Source: Verrucomicrobiota bacterium
GTDB lineage: Bacteria; Verrucomicrobiota; Verrucomicrobiia; Opitutales; Opitutaceae
Assembly: GCA_023433275.1 (NCBI GenBank)
Contig: JAEZDN010000006.1
Location: forward strand, 1-19,897
Direction: 5' to 3'
DNA length: 19,897 nucleotides
Under the pieces are notes generated by a model, which saw nothing but the letters and a program-made list of their open reading frames with translations, made no database searches and was not told the DNA's origin. Position 1 is the first letter of the stretch. The number at the start of each line of letters is the position of its first letter. The position numbers were made by a program, and so were the translations under genes. Shown here piece by piece: positions 7,031-13,070 of the stretch.

Positions 7031-8047
7031 GTGTCCATCTCCTTCCCCTCGCTCCTGCCCGCGCAAGCCTCCGAGTACGCCCGTCTGGGCCTGGCCAATG
7101 TCCGCCGGGAATTCCCTCACCTCCTCCAGCACCCGCTGAATTCGGCCGATGACGCCCGGTCGCCGCGCCAGCTGCACCCCGCGTTCTACGGCAGCTACGA
7201 CTGGCATTCCTGCGTCCACCAGCACTGCATGCTGGCGCGGCTCGCGCGTCTTTTTCCCGAGCTGCCGGAGTGCGACGAGATCAACCGCGTGTTGCACGAG
7301 CATCTCTCGGTCGAGCACATAGCCGCCGAGGCGGCTTACTTTGCCGCTCCCGGCCGGAGTTTCTTCGAGCGTCCCTACGGCTGGGCGTGGCTGCTCAAGC
7401 TGGCGGAGGAATTGTTGCGCCACGACCCGGCGCTGGCGCGGAATGTCATGCCGCTGGTCTCGGTGCTGCGCGCGGGCCTGCTTGCGTATCTCCCCGCCCT
7501 CACCCACCCCGTGCGCCACGGCGTCCACAACAACACCGCTTTCGCCGTGAAGCTCGCGCTTGACTACGCCCGCACGGCCGACGACCAGGAACTGAAGCTC
7601 TTCTGCACGAGCCGGATGGCGTACTGGTTCGGGCACGATATCGATTATGGCGCGCGCTGGGAACCGTCCGGCGAGGATTTCCTCTCCCCGGCCCTCACCG
7701 AGGCCGAGGTGATGGCCGCGGTGCTGCCGCCCGATAATTTCAGCCGCTGGCTCAGCCGCTTCCTGCCCAATTTGCACACCGGCGAACCGGTGAAGCTGTT
7801 CACCCCGGTCCGGGTGAGTAATCCCGCGGATCCCAAGATCGCGCACCTCATCGGCCTCAATCTCAACCGCGCCTGGTGCTGGCGCCGCATCAGCCTCGCC
7901 CTGGCTGAGACCGATCCCCGCCAGGCTCGCGCCCGCGAGGCGGCCGTGCGCCATCTCGAGGCGGCCATGCCCATGATCGATGTAAGCGATTTCAACCGCG
8001 CCCACTGGCTGGCCTCCTTCGCGGTTTACGCGCTGACCGAATCCTGA
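7031..8047 (+). CDS. DUF2891 family protein
   Basis: The product is a 338-aa soluble, helix-rich protein. It shows the DUF2891 hallmark HPAFYGSYDWHSCVHQH (about residues 56-72), followed by FFERPYGWAWLLKLAEEL and PVRHGVHNNTAFAV, a pattern resembling alpha/alpha-barrel proteins. Conserved His, Tyr, Asp and Trp residues in these blocks suggest an enzyme, possibly acting on a sugar-related compound. That is inference from the fold-like pattern, and the family has no established reaction known to me. GTG 7031 is the only start that keeps the N-terminal helix ahead of the hallmark. It lacks a clear ribosome binding site. Confidence 0.78.
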   Translation: MSISFPSLLPAQASEYARLGLANVRREFPHLLQHPLNSADDARSPRQLHPAFYGSYDWHSCVHQHCMLARLARLFPELPECDEINRVLHEHLSVEHIAAEAAYFAAPGRSFFERPYGWAWLLKLAEELLRHDPALARNVMPLVSVLRAGLLAYLPALTHPVRHGVHNNTAFAVKLALDYARTADDQELKLFCTSRMAYWFGHDIDYGARWEPSGEDFLSPALTEAEVMAAVLPPDNFSRWLSRFLPNLHTGEPVKLFTPVRVSNPADPKIAHLIGLNLNRAWCWRRISLALAETDPRQARAREAAVRHLEAAMPMIDVSDFNRAHWLASFAVYALTES

Positions 8048-8079
8048 TCCCGGAGCCGTCTTCGCGCCGGGCGCCGGGA
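8048..8079. terminator. Imperfect GC-rich hairpin after DUF2891
   Basis: TCCCGG-A-GCC pairs with GGC-G-CCGGGA (nine pairs, one mismatch), starting right after the TGA at 8045-8047. Only GAGGTTTGG follows, so terminator activity is uncertain. The rest of the gap to 8175 shows no other clear signal. Confidence 0.35.
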
Positions 8080-8175
8080 GGTTTGGCTGGACCGCTCGCC
8101 ATGCCGGACCGCGGTCGACCATTGTTTTGATTTTGCCCTAGCCGGCATTCCGGGTTCCCGGCAGCGTAGCGCGCC

Positions 8176-9396
8176 ATGGACTGGAAAGAGTGGCTGGTGG
8201 CGGTGGTCGCGACGCTCACGCTGATAGGCGTGGCCCAGGGTCGGTATCCCTGGCTGCGCATGAATCGCGCGACGATCGCGCTCGTGGGCGCCACCGTTCT
8301 CATCGCCGCCCGCACGATGACGTTGCCCGAGGCTTACGCGGCGGTGGACTGGAACACTATTCTCCTGCTGTTCGCCATGATGGTGCTGAACGTGAACCTG
8401 CGCATCGCGGGATTCTTTCACCTGATCGCCGCGCGCATCGTGCGGCATGCCCGGACCCCGCGGCACCTGCTCGGGATTGTCGTCGTGGTTTCAGGTGTGC
8501 TCTCGGCCATCTTCCTCAACGACACGCTCGCGCTGATGCTCACCCCGCTGGTGATCGACCTGGCGTTCGCGCTGAAGCGCAACCCCCTGCCCTATCTCGT
8601 GGGCCTCGTCACCGCCGCCAACATCGGTTCGGTGGCGGCCATCACCGGGAACCCGCAGAACATGCTCGTCGGTTTGTCGTCGGGCATTTCCTTCGTGGAC
8701 TTCACGCTGGCGCTGGCCCCGGTGGCGCTGGCCGGCCTGGTCGTGATCTGGCTGGTGATCCCGCTGGTGTACCGCGCGGAGTTCGCGCCCGTGGTTTTCG
8801 CGGACACCTACCGGATGGAGTCGCGTCAGTATCGTCCGCTCCTGCGGAAATCCATGCTCGCGACCGGGCTCATGCTGGTCGCGCTGGTGGCGGGCGCCCC
8901 GATCCCGCTGGCGGCGCTGCTGGCCGCCGCCTTGCTCCTGGTGTCGCGTCGATTGAAACCCGAGCGCGTGTTTCGCGAGATCGACTGGGGGCTCCTCGTC
9001 TTCTTCACCTCGCTCTTCGTGGTCACCGGTGCGATTGAGACCTCGGGGCTGGGTGAGCGGTTGTTCGCCGTTTTGAGGCCGTGGTCCGATGGTGGCCCCG
9101 CCAGCCTGAGCGGGGTCGCGGTGGTGTTGAGCAATCTCGTGTCGAATGTGCCGGCGGTCATGTTGTTCCGGCCGGTCGTGCCCACGCTCGCGGATCCCGC
9201 GACCGCATGGCTCACGCTCGCGATGGCGACGACCCTCGCCGGCAACCTCACGCTGTTGGGTTCGGTCGCCAACCTGATCGTCGCCGAGATCGCGCGGCAC
9301 CGCGGGGTGCAACTGGGATTCGTCGAATACCTGAAAGCCGGCACCCCGATCGCCATCCTCAGCCTCCTGCTCGGCATCGCGTGGCTGTCGTGGTAA
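8176..9396 (+). CDS. ArsB/NhaD (SLC13-type) ion transporter
   Basis: This inner-membrane carrier of 406 aa has about ten to twelve hydrophobic segments. It shows the repeated motifs of the ion transporter superfamily. In the first half NDTLALMLTPLV and ITGNPQNMLVG form a re-entrant hairpin block. In the second half SNLVSNVPAVMLF and LTLLGSVANLIVAE repeat the same pattern, giving the inverted two-fold layout. Members move arsenite, sodium/proton pairs, or dicarboxylates. The GNPQNMLVG form is frequent in uncharacterised anion or YbiR-like transporters. No arsR, arsC or arsA is nearby, so an arsenite role is not supported. ATG 8176 is the first start and gives a short cytoplasmic lead before helix 1. 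The gene is monocistronic, closed by a strong terminator. Confidence 0.8.
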   Translation: MDWKEWLVAVVATLTLIGVAQGRYPWLRMNRATIALVGATVLIAARTMTLPEAYAAVDWNTILLLFAMMVLNVNLRIAGFFHLIAARIVRHARTPRHLLGIVVVVSGVLSAIFLNDTLALMLTPLVIDLAFALKRNPLPYLVGLVTAANIGSVAAITGNPQNMLVGLSSGISFVDFTLALAPVALAGLVVIWLVIPLVYRAEFAPVVFADTYRMESRQYRPLLRKSMLATGLMLVALVAGAPIPLAALLAAALLLVSRRLKPERVFREIDWGLLVFFTSLFVVTGAIETSGLGERLFAVLRPWSDGGPASLSGVAVVLSNLVSNVPAVMLFRPVVPTLADPATAWLTLAMATTLAGNLTLLGSVANLIVAEIARHRGVQLGFVEYLKAGTPIAILSLLLGIAWLSW

Positions 9397-9399
9397 TCC

Positions 9400-9426
9400 T
9401 GCCGCCTGAGTTTAGGCGGTATTTTT
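9400..9426 (+). terminator. Rho-independent terminator of the transporter gene
   Basis: CCGCCT (9402-9407) pairs with AGGCGG (9414-9419), extended by G-U and U-A pairs, and is followed by ATTTTT. It begins 4 nt after the stop codon region. Confidence 0.85.
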
Positions 9427-9463
9427 CCCACTCCGCACTTGCCCGGGCGGACCCCGGGGCAAA

Positions 9464-9486
9464 TGTCTCCTGACATACCCTTGTCA
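9464..9486. promoter_or_regulatory. Inverted repeat upstream of recA, candidate operator
   Basis: TGACA-N6-TGTCA (9471-9486) is a perfect 5+5 inverted repeat. A second overlapping one, TGTC-N4-GACA (9464-9475), precedes it. It lies 50-72 nt before the recA start, where an SOS (LexA-type) operator would be expected. TTGTCA could also serve as a -35 element. The LexA motif of this lineage is not known to me, so the regulator is inferred. Confidence 0.4.
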
Positions 9487-9535
9487 TCCCTTTCTGCTAC
9501 GCTGTCCGCCATCAACCACCCTTCACTCGATCCCC

Positions 9536-10618
9536 ATGTCCAAAGCCGATAAGTCCAAATCCGACTCGCGCATCGCCACCGCCGAGAAGTCCTCCAATCC
9601 CGCGCGCGAGAAAAACATCGATCTCGCCGTCTCCTCCATCACCAAGCAGTTCGGCGAGGGCTCGATCATGCGCCTCGGCAGCAACGCCAAGATGAAGGTC
9701 GAGACGCTTTCCACGGGTTCGCTGGCCATCGACCTCATGCTCGGCGTCGGCGGTCTCCCGAAGGGCCGCATTATCGAGATCTACGGACCGGAATCCTCGG
9801 GCAAAACCACCTTCTGTCTCAGTGTCATCGCCGAGGCCCAGCGCCAGGGCGGCCTCGCGGCCTTCATCGACGTCGAGCACGCGCTCGACCCGAAATACGC
9901 CAAGGTCGTGGGCGTGAACCTCGACGACCTGCTCGTTTCCCAACCTGACTCCGGCGAGGACGCGCTCAACATCATGGAGACGCTCATTCGCTCGAACTCC
10001 ATCGATGTCATCATTCTGGATTCCGTCGCCGCCCTCACCACCAAGGCGGAACTCGACGGCCAGATGGGCGACGCGACGGTTGGTGCCCAGGCCCGCCTCA
10101 TGTCGCAGGCCATGCGCCGCCTCACCGCGGTCGTCAGCAAGACGAATTGCGTGTGCATTTTCACCAACCAGATCCGTGAGAAGATCGGCGTGATGTTCGG
10201 CAATCCCGAGACCACCTCCGGCGGCCGCGCCCTGAAATTCTTCGCTTCCATCCGCCTCGACATCCGCCGCAAGGACCAGCTCAAGACGCCGGACGGCAAG
10301 GTCATTGGCAATCGCACCAAGATCAAGGCGGTGAAGAACAAGGTCGCCCCGCCGTTCACCGAGTGCGAATTCGACATCATGTACGACGAGGGCATTTCCG
10401 CCACCGGCTCGCTGCTCGACCTCGGTCTGGAACACAAGGTCCTCGAAAAGAAGGGCGCGTGGATCGCCTTCAACGGCGAACTCGTGGGTCAGGGCCGCGA
10501 AGCCGCCAAGGAAGCGTTCAAAACGAATGCCGACCTCGCGGCCAAGGTGAAGTCGGGCATCCTGGAGAAAGTCACCGTCAAGGGCGGCGACTCCATCACC
10601 GGCGAGAAGGAAGACTGA
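9536..10618 (+). CDS. recA: RecA recombinase
   Basis: RecA forms an ATP-dependent filament on single-stranded DNA for homologous recombination and stimulates LexA self-cleavage in the SOS response. The 360-aa product has the Walker A loop GPESSGKTT at 83-92, the catalytic Glu region DVEHALDP (Glu114), Walker B VIILDS at 158-163, and loop L2 around GVMFGNPETTSGGRA at 218-232, followed by the core DNA-binding segment. The N-terminal 25 residues are Lys/Ser-rich and the C-terminus is acidic (GEKED), as usual. ATG 9536 gives the standard length. No recX follows. The leader carries an inverted repeat (9471-9486), and the downstream region is a structured non-coding stretch ending in a terminator at 10797-10826. 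Confidence 0.98.
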   Translation: MSKADKSKSDSRIATAEKSSNPAREKNIDLAVSSITKQFGEGSIMRLGSNAKMKVETLSTGSLAIDLMLGVGGLPKGRIIEIYGPESSGKTTFCLSVIAEAQRQGGLAAFIDVEHALDPKYAKVVGVNLDDLLVSQPDSGEDALNIMETLIRSNSIDVIILDSVAALTTKAELDGQMGDATVGAQARLMSQAMRRLTAVVSKTNCVCIFTNQIREKIGVMFGNPETTSGGRALKFFASIRLDIRRKDQLKTPDGKVIGNRTKIKAVKNKVAPPFTECEFDIMYDEGISATGSLLDLGLEHKVLEKKGAWIAFNGELVGQGREAAKEAFKTNADLAAKVKSGILEKVTVKGGDSITGEKED

Positions 10619-10675
10619 GCCGGAACGATGCAGTAAGAATGCGATTCCGCAGCTGCGCGGTCGAACGGTTCGGAT

Positions 10676-10700
10676 AAGGGGCGTGGCTCGTCCCCGCCCT
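10676..10700 (+). repeat. Palindromic intergenic repeat, copy 4
   Basis: The unit starts AAGGGGCGTGG and ends CCCCGCCCT. It pairs over most of its length with copy 3, 20 nt downstream in opposite orientation. Confidence 0.55.
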
Positions 10701-10720
10701 CGGTTCCCCGCAGCGAGCAA

Positions 10721-10745
10721 AGGGCGCGGTCAAGCTGCGCCCCTC
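10721..10745 (-). repeat. Palindromic intergenic repeat, copy 3
   Basis: On the minus strand it begins GAGGGGCGCAGC and ends CCGCGCCCT, closely matching copy 2. With copy 4 it forms an inverted pair that could fold as one long stem. Confidence 0.6.
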
Positions 10746-10796
10746 CATCCAACTGCATGATTCCGCCTGAGCCGCCAGTCCCCACAGCTTGCCCTC

Positions 10797-10826
10797 AAAC
10801 CCGCGCCATCAAGGCGCCGGTTTTTT
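10797..10826 (+). terminator. Rho-independent terminator downstream of recA
   Basis: AAACC-C-GCGCC pairs with GGCGC-C-GGTTT around the loop ATCAA (one C-C mismatch), and the 3' arm runs into six Ts. It lies about 180 nt after the recA stop, so the recA mRNA would carry a long structured 3' UTR. Confidence 0.8.
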
Positions 10827-10895
10827 CATGCTCGACGCGTGCGCTCGCTGCGCGTGCGCGCGTGCACCGGGCTCGATGGAAATTTGCCCTCCGCT

Positions 10896-11537
10896 CTACG
10901 GGAACAACCACGTGTGATGCCACGTCGTGCCGACGCGCACAAATTGCCGGCGATCATGATGCCGGAACGGCCGCTGGTGCCAGAATTCGATTCGTTCGGG
11001 CACCACGCGAAAACCCGACCAGAACGCGGGACGCGGCACGGCGCCCAACCCGAAGCGAACCGCCTCCCTCGTCACGGCCTGCTCGAGCTCGTAACGACCG
11101 TTCATCGGATGCGATTGCGATGAGGCCCACGCGCCCAGCTGGCTGAGCCGGGGCCGGGTCGCAAAATAGGCGTCGGCTTCGGTGTCGTCGACCTGCTCCA
11201 CCCGTCCCGCCACGCGGACCTGGCGCTCGAGGGTCGGCCAGTGCAGGCAAAGTTCGGCCTGCGGATTGGCGTGCAGGTCGCGGGCCTTGGGACTGCCCAG
11301 GTTCGTGTAGAAGGCAAACCCCCGCGCGTCGGCGCATTTCAACAGGACCATGCGGACGGACGGACGGCCCGACGCATCGGCCGTCGCAAGCGCCATGGCG
11401 GTGGGGTCGTGCTTCTCCTGGTCGCGTGCCTCGGCCAGCCAGTCCTGAAACAATCGCAACGGGTCATCGACGAGCATGTGCCAGTGTCTCAGACCCACGT
11501 TCCCCGGACTGCGCTGGCGTTGGCGAAGCGTGCGCAT
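10896..11537 (-). CDS. pdxH: Pyridoxine/pyridoxamine 5'-phosphate oxidase
   Basis: This FMN-dependent enzyme oxidises pyridoxine or pyridoxamine 5'-phosphate to pyridoxal 5'-phosphate. The 213-aa product shows the family order. GLRHWHMLVDDPLRLFQDWL is at the N-terminus. DPTAMALATADASGRPSVRMVLLK is the FMN-binding strand pair. FYTNLGSPKARDL and WPTLERQVRVAG form the core. SQLGAWAS follows, and the C-terminal dimer block is RIEFWHQRPFRHHDR, with RHHDR in place of the usual RLHDR. The GLR...DPLxLF lead, shared with the E. coli enzyme, supports ATG 11537 over the internal ATG at 11477. It faces recA across the repeat region and is divergent from mnmE, 148 bp away. No clear Shine-Dalgarno sequence is seen. 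Confidence 0.93.
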   Translation of the reverse strand: MRTLRQRQRSPGNVGLRHWHMLVDDPLRLFQDWLAEARDQEKHDPTAMALATADASGRPSVRMVLLKCADARGFAFYTNLGSPKARDLHANPQAELCLHWPTLERQVRVAGRVEQVDDTEADAYFATRPRLSQLGAWASSQSHPMNGRYELEQAVTREAVRFGLGAVPRPAFWSGFRVVPERIEFWHQRPFRHHDRRQFVRVGTTWHHTWLFP

Positions 11538-11685
11538 GGGTTGAGCGGGCTGGCGGACGCACGAGGAAGGAATGGCTTCTGGTCACCGAAGGGAGGTCAC
11601 AACCAGACGCGGGCGTCGCGGGCGAGGGCTGGCGCTCGCGCTTTTCCCTTTTGCCTTCGCCGGGGCGTTCGTTTGCGTGGCGCGC

Positions 11686-13038
11686 ATGTCGTTCCCGCCG
11701 GACACCATTGCGGCCCTCGCCACTCCCGCCGGCACCTCGGCGATTGCGGTGGTGCGCGCCAGCGGCGCCCAGGTGCGTGCGCTGGTGTCCGCGCTTTTCG
11801 GCGAGGTCCCGCCGCCGCGCCTGGCGCGCCATGCGGATTATCGGGACTCAGCCGGAGCACTCGTCGATGACGTGCTGTTCACGTATTTTGCGGCTCCGAA
11901 CTCGTTCACAGGGGAGGACACGGTGGAAATATCGTGTCACGGCAACCCGTTCATCGCGCAAAAGATCCTGGAGGATCTGTTCGACCGCGGGTGTCGCCCC
12001 GCTGAGGCCGGTGAATTCAGCAAACGGGCGTTTCTCAACGGCCGCATGGATCTGAGCCAGGCGGAAGCGGTGATGGATCTGATCCACGCCCGAAGCGACC
12101 GGGCGTTGACGGCAGCGAATCAGCAGCTGCGCGGATCGCTGGGCCGGCACATGGAATCTCTCATTGCTCAGTTGGTCAACGCGTTGGCCATGGTTGAAGC
12201 CTATATTGATTTTCCAGAAGAGGATTTGCCCGCGGAAGACCGGGAGGTCGTGTTGCGGTCCCTCCGGCAGCTGAGGACGGACACGGCTCGGCTGCTGGCG
12301 ACGAGCCATTATGGGACGATGTTGCGCGACGGTATCAAGACCGTGATTCTCGGGGAGCCGAATGCCGGCAAGAGCAGCCTGCTGAACCGGCTGGTCGGTC
12401 ACGAGCGCGCGCTGGTGAGCCCGGAGCCGGGCACGACCCGCGATTATCTGGAGGAGCGCATCCTGGCAGGGCCACATGCGTTGCGGCTGATTGATACGGC
12501 AGGGCTGAATGCCGCTCCGACTTCCCTCGAGCAGCGAGGGATTCAAAAAACCTTGGAGCAGGCCGCGGAGGCCGATCTTTTCCTGTGGGTGATTGATGTT
12601 ACCCGTCCCCTCGCCTCGCTTCCCTCGGACACCGTCAGCCGTCTAAACTTGGGCAACACGATCGTCATTTTCAACAAGGTCGACCTGCAGGCAGTCGCGG
12701 CTCCGCTGCTCCCGCGGCCGTTTCAAACGGTGGAAGTTTCAGCGCTCAACGGAACGGGCCTCGAGGCATTGCGCGACGCGATCGTGCGGTTCGCAGACGC
12801 CTTTCAAACCGAGGTGGGTCCCGAGCTCATCGCGATCAATGCGCGGCATAGTCACGCGTTGGAACTGGCTGTCGGGTGCCTGGATTCCGCCATGGAGAAG
12901 CTTATGGCCAGTCACCAGACCGAGTTGGTGGCGAGCGACTTGCGTGGTTGCTTGGACGCTTTCGGAAGCGTGGCGGGTAAGATCGATAACGAGCGTGTCC
13001 TCGACCAGCTTTTCGCCAGCTTCTGCATCGGCAAGTAA
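11686..13038 (+). CDS. mnmE: tRNA modification GTPase MnmE
   Basis: MnmE works with MnmG in adding a (carboxymethyl)aminomethyl group to C5 of the wobble uridine of certain tRNAs. The 450-aa protein has an N-terminal folate-binding domain starting DTIAALATPAGTSAIAVVR, a helical domain, and an inserted G domain. The G domain has G1 GEPNAGKS at 223-230, TTR at 250-252, G3 DTAG at 270-273, G4 NKVD at 330-333, and SAL at 352-354. The C-terminus is the invariant CIGK with the essential Cys. Glu282, the catalytic-type Glu of the family, is present, but the RE pair after DTAGL is replaced by NA. The frame extends upstream to 11572; ATG 11686 matches the family start and size. The gene lies 32 nt ahead of mnmG, so they form an operon. 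Confidence 0.96.
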   Translation: MSFPPDTIAALATPAGTSAIAVVRASGAQVRALVSALFGEVPPPRLARHADYRDSAGALVDDVLFTYFAAPNSFTGEDTVEISCHGNPFIAQKILEDLFDRGCRPAEAGEFSKRAFLNGRMDLSQAEAVMDLIHARSDRALTAANQQLRGSLGRHMESLIAQLVNALAMVEAYIDFPEEDLPAEDREVVLRSLRQLRTDTARLLATSHYGTMLRDGIKTVILGEPNAGKSSLLNRLVGHERALVSPEPGTTRDYLEERILAGPHALRLIDTAGLNAAPTSLEQRGIQKTLEQAAEADLFLWVIDVTRPLASLPSDTVSRLNLGNTIVIFNKVDLQAVAAPLLPRPFQTVEVSALNGTGLEALRDAIVRFADAFQTEVGPELIAINARHSHALELAVGCLDSAMEKLMASHQTELVASDLRGCLDAFGSVAGKIDNERVLDQLFASFCIGK

Positions 13039-13070
13039 TATTGGTAATACATTGAAATAAGTGGGAATTG

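Larger units (their letters stand above)
10619..10895. other. Structured non-coding region between recA and pdxH
   Basis: The 277 bases hold no gene. Contents in order: ATGCAGT (10628-10634), whose inverted partner ACTGCAT is at 10752-10758; the self-complementary GCAGCTGC near 10649; repeat copies 4 and 3 facing each other; a Rho-independent terminator; a 19-nt strictly alternating purine-pyrimidine run (10849-10867); then the end of pdxH. A short RNA could exist here, but I cannot show one. Confidence 0.5.

Noticed and set aside
6992..8122. 376-codon minus-strand frame antisense to DUF2891
   Set aside because: Shadow of the real gene; no recognisable domain and biased composition.
8176..9396. 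Arsenite efflux pump ArsB by name
   Set aside because: Only superfamily motifs are visible and no ars genes are nearby, so the specific name is not justified.
9512..10720. 402-codon open frame antisense to recA
   Set aside because: It covers the recA gene on the opposite strand, has a skewed Gly/Asp/Glu/Leu composition and no family motif. It is a by-product of high GC3.
11572..11685. 38-residue N-terminal extension of MnmE
   Set aside because: The family starts at the DTIAALATP block, and the extension is Arg-rich and matches no known MnmE lead.
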